DNA from: Mycobacterium asiaticum
GTDB lineage: Bacteria > Actinomycetota > Actinomycetes > Mycobacteriales > Mycobacteriaceae
Direction of reading: 5' to 3'
Length of the DNA: 35,509 bases
NCBI RefSeq assembly: GCF_001668675.1
Contig: NZ_LZKQ01000289.1
Span: 1 to 35,509, forward strand
The notes beneath the pieces were generated by a model that saw nothing but the letters and a program-made list of their open reading frames with translations, did no database searches and was not told the origin of the DNA. Positions within the stretch are counted from its first letter, which is position 1. The number at the start of each line of letters is the position of its first letter. Positions 9,446-16,665 of the stretch are shown piece after piece. The translations under genes and the position numbers were made by a program.

Positions 9446-10618
9446 CTCTGTGCCGTCCCAGTCGTGGTCGTGCATGAACGCGTCCGGAATGTTCACACGA
9501 TAGCGAGCGGCCTGGGCGAAAATGGTTGCCGCGACGAGTGGCAGTGCCAGGGTTGGCTTCAGGTCGTGGCGGGTGAAGACGGCGTCGTCGGTACGCCGGT
9601 AGTCGCGCAGAAATCCGCGAAAGGTAATGCCCTGCAACGACGATTTCCGCCATCCGTACATGAGCATCCCCGGGCCCAGCATTTTCCTTGCACCTGGTGC
9701 AGGCACGATGACCTCGTCGTTCACGCCGAAAAATGCTTTATCGAGTCGTGTTTCGGGATCGAACAACAGAACTCCGCTGGTGGCCCGCGGATTACATTCG
9801 ACGGTGAAGAGCCCTCGTCCGGGCACCTCGATGAAGTCCAGCCCCATCTGCCCGGTGAAATTGAACGCCTTGACGCATTCGCGCGTCCATTCGGCGATGC
9901 CCTCGTGTTGGACGGACTCGAACACCAAACACGATGTGCCGTCGATCGCGTAGCGCACCGGGTAGAGGGCGTGCGCCTTCACCTGGCCGTCGCGGCAAAC
10001 AGAGTAGGAGCAATAGTTCGTGCCATCGGCCCACTCCTGCGCAATCCAGGGATTGTCCGCTTCGAAACTCAGCCCGCGCGGCAGCTCGCCCGGACGCACC
10101 TTGTGCACGTCCTGCGACCCGCGCGAGTACACCCGCTTGAGAGCGAAGGGCTTGTCGAAGTCCAACGCATCGAGGTCTTTCTGGCTGCGGATGAGCGCGA
10201 AGTCAAGAGTGGGCATGCCCAGCGTCTTGAGTGCGGCCTGGAACTCGTACTTGTTCTCCAGCCGAGCTTCAAGATCGAAGCTGGACAGGAACAACTTGTG
10301 TCGGTCGGGGAAAAGATCCGGGTATCGCTTGATCGTGTTTGCCAGGATCTCGGTTCCCTCGTGAACGGTCACAACAATGTCCACGCCCTCTTCACGGACG
10401 ATGCTGGCGAGGGTCTGTGTCCATTCGACCGGTTCGAACCTCGGCCGCGGCGCGCGGAACGTCTTCCTGACTGCTGACGAGAACCTGCTCACCGGAAACC
10501 GCACCGAGTCGGTGATCAGCACGTCGTGCCCGGCGGCGGCCATCAGGCGGGCCAAGTGGAGTGACAGATAGGACCGACCGAAGGTGATCAGCACGGTCTT
10601 GCGACCCAGTCCGGACAA
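9434..10618 (-). CDS. ATP-grasp domain protein (carboxylate-amine ligase type)
   Basis: The 394-residue protein has a Rossmann-like start (KTVLITFGRSYLSLHLARLMAA), then an ATP-grasp core. Recognisable parts are ENKYEFQAALKTLGMPT, the lysine strand KPFALKRVYSRGSQ, AQEWADGTNYC and the metal-binding strand GRGLFTVECNPRATSG. ATP-grasp enzymes of this size activate a carboxylate as acyl phosphate and ligate it to an amine or similar nucleophile. The partner substrate is unknown, and no biosynthetic neighbours are adjacent. The start is a TTG at 10618 with AGGAGG four bases upstream; this strong Shine-Dalgarno decides the start. The last 12 bases overlap the convergent hydrolase. Confidence 0.82.
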   Translation of the reverse strand: MSGLGRKTVLITFGRSYLSLHLARLMAAAGHDVLITDSVRFPVSRFSSAVRKTFRAPRPRFEPVEWTQTLASIVREEGVDIVVTVHEGTEILANTIKRYPDLFPDRHKLFLSSFDLEARLENKYEFQAALKTLGMPTLDFALIRSQKDLDALDFDKPFALKRVYSRGSQDVHKVRPGELPRGLSFEADNPWIAQEWADGTNYCSYSVCRDGQVKAHALYPVRYAIDGTSCLVFESVQHEGIAEWTRECVKAFNFTGQMGLDFIEVPGRGLFTVECNPRATSGVLLFDPETRLDKAFFGVNDEVIVPAPGARKMLGPGMLMYGWRKSSLQGITFRGFLRDYRRTDDAVFTRHDLKPTLALPLVAATIFAQAARYRVNIPDAFMHDHDWDGTELPE

Positions 10619-10985
10619 CTAACCTCCTAGCGCGAAAACCCGCCGCAAGCTTCGCTTCGTCGACCTCTGGTCGGAGAGTTGAGCCGTCTGCTCCTATCCC
10701 TGAGGTCGGCGGTTGGGTCTTTGCTGGGTTCCGCGTTGCGACGTGGTGTCGATGCGGAACCCTCTTATCCGACGCTACTCGCCGGTGGAGTAGGCGTGCG
10801 TTGGCGGAGATCCCCTGACACTTCGCGGGTTGGGCGTTCGCCGGTGATGTGGCGTCAGACCTGCGGGTCGGACGGGCGCGCACGGATTCCATCGTGGCGG
10901 TCGGTGCTCGTCGACGATATGGCTTCCGCCGATTGCGCGAACGATTACCAACTCGTCGTGCGTCAGCCGCCGCATGATTGCCGAC
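10619..10985. other. Intergenic stretch without a supported gene
   Basis: These 367 bases lie between the ATP-grasp start and the end of the next minus-strand gene. The AGGAGG of the ATP-grasp gene lies at its left end. Short open frames exist on both strands, for example minus 10775-10975 starting MRRLTHDELVIVRAIGGSHI. Their downstream composition is Arg/Pro-rich in the way of non-coding GC-rich DNA, and I cannot support any as a gene. A decayed gene is possible. Confidence 0.4.
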
Positions 10986-11849
10986 TTAATGGGTTACGGG
11001 CTCGCTGGACAGCAGTGATTGTGTTGCCGGAATCGGGGTGTCGGTGGAGCCGCCCCAATCGCCGACGTGTGTGGCGAGCCATCGGTGAATGGTTTGCGCG
11101 GTGTGCCTCCAGCCTTCGGCCATCATGACGCCGTGACCCAAGCCAGAGGCGTAGTGATAGTCAGCGCCGAGCAGGTTGGCTAGCCGCCATACCTCTTCTG
11201 GTGGGCACAAGACGTCCATCTCGGCCGCCAGCACGAGAATGGGTCCTGAGATTTTCACTGGGTCGATGCTGACCCGATTGCCCGTGACGGCCTGCTCGAC
11301 GGCCCGCGCCGATTCAGCCACCAGCATGCCGTGATAGCGCCGGGCGTCGTCCTCGCTTGCCGCGGTGAAGAATAGATGCTTGGCGACGTCCAGCGGTGGT
11401 GGCTCCCAGAGTTGCTCAGGATCGAACACCAGGTCAATCGGTGCGGGCGAGACCTCGCCGGGCAGGACGGGTGTAATCAGAACCAAGCCCGAGTACGCGT
11501 TGGTTTCGGCGAACTTGAGGGTGACTAGCCCCCCCATGCTGTGCGCAACGACGACAGGGGGAACGGCGAAGGTCGCCGCGACAGCGGCGATGTCGTCAGC
11601 AACGTCTTCCAGCGGTCGCGACACCGCCTCCGCCTCGGCCAACTGGGCTGAGCCACCATGCCCCCGCCAATTGAGCGCATGGCAGTCCCAGCCCTTTGCT
11701 GCCAAGTAGGGCAGGTATTTGTCCCAGCACCATGCCCCATGGCATCCGCCGTGTACCAGGAGCAGTGCCGGGATGTGGGTGATTTGTCCTGGTGTAGTGC
11801 GTAATACATGAATGCCCGCGACGTCGTACTCGTCGACGTGAATCGTCAT
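10986..11849 (-). CDS. Alpha/beta hydrolase at the edge of the aromatic catabolic cluster
   Basis: The 287-residue protein shows LLLVHGGCHGAWCW near residue 31, nucleophile elbow AHSMGG with Ser104, an acid in AAEMDVLCPPEE and base His in GLGHGV. The HGGCHGAWCW signature resembles the salicylate esterase/hydroxynitrile-lyase-like group of small alpha/beta hydrolases. It is divergent from the Rieske dioxygenase operon, sharing a 304-base regulatory region that contains two copies of the cluster's palindromic motif. It may therefore be co-regulated and act on an ester or ring-cleavage intermediate; this is inference from position only. The ATG at 11849 gives a normal-length protein. Confidence 0.82.
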   Translation of the reverse strand: MTIHVDEYDVAGIHVLRTTPGQITHIPALLLVHGGCHGAWCWDKYLPYLAAKGWDCHALNWRGHGGSAQLAEAEAVSRPLEDVADDIAAVAATFAVPPVVVAHSMGGLVTLKFAETNAYSGLVLITPVLPGEVSPAPIDLVFDPEQLWEPPPLDVAKHLFFTAASEDDARRYHGMLVAESARAVEQAVTGNRVSIDPVKISGPILVLAAEMDVLCPPEEVWRLANLLGADYHYASGLGHGVMMAEGWRHTAQTIHRWLATHVGDWGGSTDTPIPATQSLLSSEPVTH

Positions 11850-11976
11850 CCTTCAGCCTCTCTGGTGAAGATTCGGGGAATCCGCGTACACCTCGGGGCG
11901 ATTCATCAGTGAAGTCACGTCCGCCGTATCGCGAGTGTGTCGAGCAGCGTAAGTCTGGGAGTTTCCACCGATCAGC

Positions 11977-11990
11977 ACCCAAATGGGTAC
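11977..11990 (+). promoter_or_regulatory. Putative operator, copy A
   Basis: ACCCAAATGGGTAC is an ACCC-N4-GGGT palindrome followed by AC. On the opposite strand it matches copies D and E at 11 of 14 positions. It lies about 165 bases upstream of the dioxygenase alpha start. Confidence 0.4.
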
Positions 11991-12042
11991 TTTTTGCATG
12001 GCGCGGAGCTCAACACCCGCGTGGTCCGATGGCCGAGGCAAT

Positions 12043-12056
12043 GTACCCGTTCGGGG
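12043..12056 (-). promoter_or_regulatory. Putative operator, copy D
   Basis: On the minus strand this reads CCCCGAACGGGTAC, identical over 14 bases to the site at 17929-17942. Both lie about 100-120 bases upstream of the gene they precede and in the same orientation relative to it. Confidence 0.5.
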
Positions 12057-12153
12057 GCAACGCTGGGACACCCTCCGGATCCATAATGGAGTCAGAGCTC
12101 AGCGACTCTTATTGAAGCAAGGTACTCCCGAATCAACCGGCAGGAGAGGGACT

Positions 12154-13479
12154 TTGACCACGTTCGCCGATAGCGGGGCGATGCGACTCGTCGAAAAACT
12201 GCGTGCCGGCGTCTCGAATGGAATTGTGCCGGCCAAGATCTTCAACGATCCCGAGGTCTATCAGTTGGAGGTCGAGCGACTGTTCGGGCGGACCTGGAAT
12301 TTCGTCGCCCACGAAAGCGAGATCCCAGAACCCGGTGACTACGTCGTTCGCACCATCGCCGACAACTCGGTGCTCGTCGCCAGGGACGAGAATCGGCGGA
12401 TCCACCTGCACCTCAACCTTTGTCGGCATCGCGGAAACCAGATGTGCAAATCGGATCTGGGGAACTCCTCACACTTTCGTTGCTCTTACCACGGCTGGGT
12501 GTACAAGAACAGTGGCGAGCTTGTCGCCGTGCCGTACCACAAGCAAGCTTTCGGCGGGAACCTGGACAAACGGCAGTGGGGCCTAGTTCCGGTATTGCAC
12601 GACACGTACGAGGGCCTCATTTTTGGATCGCTCAACCCCGACGTCGAACCTCTAGACGAATTCCTGGGTGGCTTCCAGTTCTATCTCGACTACTTCTTGA
12701 AGACGAGCGAGACGGGCGTGGAAGTCTATGGGCCACCAGACATCTGGGAGTCGAACTGCGATTGGAAGTTGTACACCGAGAACGGCTCTGGCGACGGCTA
12801 CCACACTCCCGTCACTCACCAGTTCGGCTTCCATCTGGGGTACTTCGCCTCGTCGGGCGGCACCCACAGCATCGGTCACAGCGTCCATATCCCAGGCAAG
12901 GGCCACGGCATCGGCCTCGGCGAAACCCCTGGCACACCACCATTTTTCGCGTATCCACCGGAGATCGTGGAGTGCCTCAACCGGCGTCTAACGCCCGCCC
13001 AGATCAAGGTCTTCGCCCCAGTGCGCACCGCCGTCGGGATCGCATTCCCGAACCTGTCGTTCTTGAGTCAGCCGTTCAGCCCGGTCCCGGGCGAGCCTGG
13101 CATCCGGTTCACCACGCTACGCCACGTGCGTCCGTTATCCGCGGGTCGAATGCAGATGTCGTCGTGGTGCCTGGTGCCCAAGGCCGCCTCGGATGAGTAC
13201 AAGAGCGAGGTTTATCGCGCCTATACGTTGGCCTTCGGTCCCGGGGGAATGTTCGAGCAGGACGACATGGAGAACTGGACGAACATCACCCGACAGCTGA
13301 GGGGATCTGTCGTGCGCGAACTCGACTTCCCGTACGTCATGGGTCTGGATCAACAACCGGTTGCGGGCTTCCCCGGACCCGGACGGGCATACCAGCCATA
13401 CATGAATGATGCGAACTTCAGGAACCTGTGGTCCACCTGGGCGGCGTACCTATCGGGCGACAGGGAGCGGGGCAAATGA
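12154..13479 (+). CDS. Rieske non-heme iron aromatic ring-hydroxylating dioxygenase, alpha subunit
   Basis: The 441-residue protein has the Rieske [2Fe-2S] ligands Cys90-x-His92 (CRHRG) and Cys110-x2-His113 (CSYHGW). The catalytic domain carries GDGYHTPVTH, giving His217 and His222 as mononuclear iron ligands with Asp214 as the bridge, and EQDDMENW near the C-terminus gives the third ligand Asp. Such enzymes add O2 across an arene double bond to form cis-dihydrodiols. I chose the TTG at 12154, with AGGAGAG in front, though the ATG at 12181 is possible. The stop overlaps the beta-subunit start (ATGA), so the two are translationally coupled. The matching ferredoxin and reductase lie about 8 kb downstream. 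The native substrate cannot be read from the sequence. Confidence 0.95.
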   Translation: MTTFADSGAMRLVEKLRAGVSNGIVPAKIFNDPEVYQLEVERLFGRTWNFVAHESEIPEPGDYVVRTIADNSVLVARDENRRIHLHLNLCRHRGNQMCKSDLGNSSHFRCSYHGWVYKNSGELVAVPYHKQAFGGNLDKRQWGLVPVLHDTYEGLIFGSLNPDVEPLDEFLGGFQFYLDYFLKTSETGVEVYGPPDIWESNCDWKLYTENGSGDGYHTPVTHQFGFHLGYFASSGGTHSIGHSVHIPGKGHGIGLGETPGTPPFFAYPPEIVECLNRRLTPAQIKVFAPVRTAVGIAFPNLSFLSQPFSPVPGEPGIRFTTLRHVRPLSAGRMQMSSWCLVPKAASDEYKSEVYRAYTLAFGPGGMFEQDDMENWTNITRQLRGSVVRELDFPYVMGLDQQPVAGFPGPGRAYQPYMNDANFRNLWSTWAAYLSGDRERGK

Positions 13480-14006
13480 CCACCGCGCACGCACATTCCT
13501 TCGGTGCAACCGTACCGATGGACACCCACTACGAGGTAGCGCAATTCCTGTATCGCGAGGCGCAACTGCTCGATGAACGGCGCTTCAAGGAGTGGATCGA
13601 GCTGTTTACCGAAGATGCGCGGTATGTGATGCCGGTGCGATTGAACCGCGAGGACGGTGCGGCATGGGAATCGCACTCGAAGTCGTTCGACGACACCCGG
13701 CAGACGCTTGCCATCCGAGTGAACCGGCTGAGCACCGAGTACGCCTGGGCCGAGCAGCCCCCGTCACGAGTGCGTCATTTCATCACCAACCTCACCACTG
13801 AGATGACTCCGGACCCGACGGAATTGGTCGCACGGTCGAATGAGTTGATTTACCGCAGTCGCGGGGACGCCACGGAGTACAACATCATCTCTGCCCAACG
13901 GGTCGATCGGTTGCGCCGCACGGACGTCGGTTGGAGGATCGCGCATCGCTGGGTGGCGCTCGACCAAAGCACTCTGTCGACACACAACCTGTCGATGTTC
14001 TTCTGA
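13476..14006 (+). CDS. Ring-hydroxylating dioxygenase beta subunit
   Basis: The 176-residue protein contains the family features HYEVAQFLYREAQLLDERRFKEW near residue 18, LFTEDARYVMPV, RVRHFITN and a C-terminal strand ending LSTHNLSMFF. It belongs to the NTF2-like structural subunit that assembles with alpha as an alpha3beta3 hexamer. The ATG at 13476 overlaps the alpha stop. An upstream in-frame start exists at 13428 but would lie inside the alpha gene, and the residues it adds are antithetical to the family. The close coupling indicates fixed alpha:beta stoichiometry. Confidence 0.94.
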   Translation: MTTAHAHSFGATVPMDTHYEVAQFLYREAQLLDERRFKEWIELFTEDARYVMPVRLNREDGAAWESHSKSFDDTRQTLAIRVNRLSTEYAWAEQPPSRVRHFITNLTTEMTPDPTELVARSNELIYRSRGDATEYNIISAQRVDRLRRTDVGWRIAHRWVALDQSTLSTHNLSMFF

Positions 14007-14020
14007 GTGAGGCCGTCGGC

Positions 14021-14278
14021 ATGCCCCAGCCACAAGAAGACTTCGCTCCGGACGGTATCCGGCTGACCAATGAGTTTGCCGAGGTGGTTCTCCGGCTGGC
14101 GGCTCGGGGCAATGGGACACGGTTACATATTCAGTCGCTCCGGCGGGGAACCGAAGTATTTATCGATCCTGTCGTCTTAGAGGCATTGACGGCGGTTGAT
14201 CCCGATGTTTTCACTTCCATACTTGCAGCCACGGTGCCAGGGAATTGGGAAAAGAATTCGCTGCGCTACGACGGATAG
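14021..14278 (+). CDS. Small protein of the dioxygenase operon, unknown function
   Basis: The 85-residue protein starts MPQPQEDFAPDGIRLTNEFA and contains RGNGTRLHIQSLRRGTEVFIDPVVLEAL. The pattern is beta-rich, with no cysteines, no signal peptide and no membrane segment. It begins 14 bases after the beta-subunit stop, with GAGTGAGG as a plausible Shine-Dalgarno, so it is the third gene of the dioxygenase operon. I recall similar 80-90 residue proteins beside mycobacterial Rieske genes under inconsistent names such as dihydrodiol dehydrogenase, a name not supported by this size. An assembly or accessory role is possible but unproven. Confidence 0.7.
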   Translation: MPQPQEDFAPDGIRLTNEFAEVVLRLAARGNGTRLHIQSLRRGTEVFIDPVVLEALTAVDPDVFTSILAATVPGNWEKNSLRYDG

Positions 14279-14583
14279 CGCTGTTCTTGCGAGTCATATC
14301 ACCGCCAGCGCAGTACACGCCGTGCCTGCCTAGTCGGCGAATTGCATTGTAGCGCCGACTTTACACGCTCATCGCGACTGCAAATCAGCGTCGGCCAGTG
14401 TCGCTCGATCGTCGGCGTGCTGCGCATTCAAAAGTACTCCACTGGGTGACAAAAGACATTAGTCCTATCAATAAAATTTGACGTGGATCACACAAGTCAC
14501 TCAAGGAGATCACAATCACATGAACTTTTCCCATCATAATTTCAATTCAGCTTCCGCGATGCACGGCGAAGTGCAGTAAAAAG
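14279..14583. other. AT-rich regulatory and leader region before the lipase-like gene
   Basis: These 305 bases follow the dioxygenase operon. The right half (about 14430-14600) is clearly richer in A and T than the rest of the window. It holds a weak copy of the cluster palindrome (14436-14447, ACTCCACTGGGT), the strong Shine-Dalgarno AAGGAGAT, and a 19-codon ORF just before the lipase-like gene. A promoter is expected here, but I cannot place it exactly. Confidence 0.5.
14520..14579 (+). CDS. Possible 19-residue leader peptide
   Basis: ATG at 14520 is preceded by AAGGAGAT (14503-14510) with nine bases between, a better ribosome-binding site than that of the following gene. It reads MNFSHHNFNSASAMHGEVQ and stops at TAA, four bases before the ATG of the lipase-like gene. 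The protein is too short to judge by family. The arrangement fits a translated leader coupling ribosomes into the downstream gene. Chance occurrence remains possible. Confidence 0.4.
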   Translation: MNFSHHNFNSASAMHGEVQ

Positions 14584-15894
14584 ATGTTTCCTCAAAATGG
14601 TTTGAACGCGATCAAGCGTTTTGCTGTTGTGGCGGTAGTGTTGGCTGTCCTGGCCTCCTTGGCCGGTGCTGCACACCTGACGGCCAGCGCCGACGAAAGT
14701 CAATACACCGAGTTCTACACGATTCCTGATCCGTTACCCGATGGTGTGCCGGGTGACCTCATCCGATCCGAGCCATCACGGTTGGTGCTGGAACCATCCG
14801 GTCAGCTCGGTGCATACGTTGCGAGCGGAACGCGAATCATGTACCGCAGCAACGATAATCGTGGCGCGCCGATCGCAGTGACCGGTACCTACTATGAACC
14901 CGACAATCCGTGGCCGGGCGTCGGGCCACGTCCCCTGATCGCTTACGGGCCGAACCTGCCCGGGTTGGGCGACCAGTGCGCGCCGTCCCGGCTTGCCAAT
15001 CAGGGCATTCACTATGGCGGCGGGACCGACATCACCATGTGGTACGAGGAGGGTTTCATCGCGACGATGGTCGCCCGAGGGTTCGCCATCGTGGTCACCG
15101 ACTACGACGGGGTTGGCACCGGTCTTCCGTCGCCGGCCTTTATGCGGCTTCCTCAAGGTTATGCCCTTCTGGATGCGGCACGAGCCGCAATGCGCCTGCC
15201 CGAGACATCGCTGGATCCCCATGGCCCAGTGGCATTTTGGGGATATGGACAAGGGGGTGGTGCGTCGGCTTCTGCCGTCGAACTCGCTCCGGGCTACGCT
15301 CCCGAGTTGCATGTCGTCGGGGCATGGGCTGGCGCGCCGGCCACTGATCCTGTTCTCATCCCACCGTTCGCCGACGGCGGACTGCTCGAGGGCGGGTTGG
15401 GCTACTTGGTCAACGGCGTTCTCGCGGCCTATCCAGAACTCCGGCCCGGGCTGATGGAGACCCTCACACCCAGAGGTGCGCAACTTGTTGACCAGACCCG
15501 GCTGGAGTGTTTCGGCCAAACCGTCATCAGGTACGAGTTCCGCCACTCACAGCCCTACTTCAACACCGACTATCTCGAGATGCTGGAGACCGATCCGCTC
15601 AAGACCGTCTTCGCCGCGCAGCGGGTCGGCACGCTGAAGCCGGCCGCGCCCGTCTTCATCGACATCAACCGCTACGACCCGTTGATTCCGTGGAGCGCAG
15701 CCCATCAGACAGCGCTGGACTGGTGCGCCAAGGGTGCCGACGTCCAGTTCTGGACCAACGAGGAACCTCCGATCTTCAACAAGCTGGCAATCAACGACCT
15801 GCTGACTTACTTCGTCGACGGAGAGCGCGGAATGCAGTGGGTCGCCGACCGATTCAACGGGATTCCAACGACTCCGAACTGTGGGGAGATCTGA
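14584..15894 (+). CDS. Secretory lipase-family protein, probably catalytically inactive
   Basis: The 436-residue protein has a Sec signal peptide (KRF, then a hydrophobic core at residues 13-30, probable cleavage near ASA/DES) and the secretory-lipase (PF03583-type) fold, with YGPNLPG, DYDGVGTG and AWAGAPATDP. The nucleophile elbow normally reads GYSxGG. Here it is Gly220-Tyr-Gly222-Gln-Gly-Gly, so the catalytic Ser is replaced by Gly. No histidine occurs after residue 374, although the family's catalytic His lies in the last 40-50 residues; the acid Asp365 (YDPLIP) is present. It therefore looks like an exported binding or scaffold protein derived from a lipase. It is followed after three bases by an SDR gene. 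Confidence 0.85.
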   Translation: MFPQNGLNAIKRFAVVAVVLAVLASLAGAAHLTASADESQYTEFYTIPDPLPDGVPGDLIRSEPSRLVLEPSGQLGAYVASGTRIMYRSNDNRGAPIAVTGTYYEPDNPWPGVGPRPLIAYGPNLPGLGDQCAPSRLANQGIHYGGGTDITMWYEEGFIATMVARGFAIVVTDYDGVGTGLPSPAFMRLPQGYALLDAARAAMRLPETSLDPHGPVAFWGYGQGGGASASAVELAPGYAPELHVVGAWAGAPATDPVLIPPFADGGLLEGGLGYLVNGVLAAYPELRPGLMETLTPRGAQLVDQTRLECFGQTVIRYEFRHSQPYFNTDYLEMLETDPLKTVFAAQRVGTLKPAAPVFIDINRYDPLIPWSAAHQTALDWCAKGADVQFWTNEEPPIFNKLAINDLLTYFVDGERGMQWVADRFNGIPTTPNCGEI

Positions 15895-15897
15895 GAC

Positions 15898-16665
15898 ATG
15901 ACACACACGTCGAGAGCCACACAGCGAGTTGCGGTGGTCACCGGCGCCAGCTCAGGAATCGGGGAAGCGACCGCTGAAGTATTGGCAGCCCAGGGCTTTC
16001 ATGTTTATGTTGGCGCTCGACGCAGCGAACGGCTGCGGCGATTGGCCCAGCGTATTGATGCGACTGCGTTGCCATTGGACGTGACGTCGCAAGACTCTGT
16101 CCGTGATTTCGCAGGTGCCGTCGAACGAGTGGACGTGTTGGTGAACAACGCGGGGGGTGCGAAAGGTTTGGCATCGGTGGCCGAAGCGAGCCTGGACGAC
16201 TGGCGATGGATGTGGGAAACCAACGTGGTGGGCACGTTAAGTATCACAAAAGCTCTCCTACCTAAGCTCATCGACTCGGGTGACGGATTGATCGTGACAG
16301 TTACCTCGGTTGCGGCGTCGAATGTCTACGACAAGGGATCGGGTTACACTTCCGCCAAACACGCCCAGGCCGCGCTGCATCGGACGTTGCGCGGCGAATT
16401 ACTGGGCCTGCCAGTGCGTTTGACTGAGATCGCGCCAGGCCGGGTGAAGACCGAATTCTCGATGGTTCGCTTCGGCGGTGACGAGCAGCGCGCTTCCGGC
16501 GTATACGAAGGCATCGAGCCGCTGCTCGCACGGGATGTCGCAGAAGTCATCGGGTTCGTTGCCAGCCGGCCGCCGCATGTCAACGTCGATCAGATCATCG
16601 TCAAGCCAAGGGATCAGGCTGCTTCTGGTGTCTTCGCCCGCCGCGGCGCCGATCTCAGTCGATGA
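15898..16665 (+). CDS. Short-chain dehydrogenase/reductase
   Basis: The 255-residue classical SDR has the cofactor motif TGASSGIG (residues 15-22), LVNNAGG, catalytic Ser in VTSVAAS and the YTSAK catalytic pair. ARRSERL after strand 2 (two Arg) favours NADP(H). It resembles the YdfG/serine-dehydrogenase-like subgroup (IAPGRVKTEF). It starts three bases after the lipase-like stop and is probably cotranscribed with it. The place in the pathway (alcohol or dihydrodiol oxidation, or carbonyl reduction) is unknown. A separate SDR at 24860 is the better dihydrodiol dehydrogenase candidate. The end overlaps the convergent hydrolase by 11 bases. Confidence 0.88.
   Translation: MTHTSRATQRVAVVTGASSGIGEATAEVLAAQGFHVYVGARRSERLRRLAQRIDATALPLDVTSQDSVRDFAGAVERVDVLVNNAGGAKGLASVAEASLDDWRWMWETNVVGTLSITKALLPKLIDSGDGLIVTVTSVAASNVYDKGSGYTSAKHAQAALHRTLRGELLGLPVRLTEIAPGRVKTEFSMVRFGGDEQRASGVYEGIEPLLARDVAEVIGFVASRPPHVNVDQIIVKPRDQAASGVFARRGADLSR

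Larger units (their letters stand above)
11850..12153. other. Divergent regulatory region of the dioxygenase operon
   Basis: This 304-base gap separates a minus-strand hydrolase from the plus-strand dioxygenase alpha gene. It contains two copies of the recurring palindrome (11977-11990 and 12043-12056) and the AGGAGAG Shine-Dalgarno before the TTG at 12154. The coding frame of the dioxygenase is open upstream to 11983, but the upstream residues do not resemble the family. Confidence 0.5.

Noticed and set aside
9464..10477. 337-codon plus-strand open frame
   Set aside because: Antisense to the ATP-grasp gene, whose family motifs are clear.
10775..10975. Short minus-strand ORF starting MRRLTHDELVIVRAIGG
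   Set aside because: The start looks coding-like, but the rest is Arg/Pro-rich and no Shine-Dalgarno is evident; too weak to call.
11983..12153. Extended N-terminus of the dioxygenase alpha subunit
   Set aside because: It crosses two operator-like sites and a Shine-Dalgarno, and the residues do not resemble the family.
14776..15546. 256-codon minus-strand open frame
   Set aside because: Antisense to the secretory-lipase-family gene; no recognisable domain.
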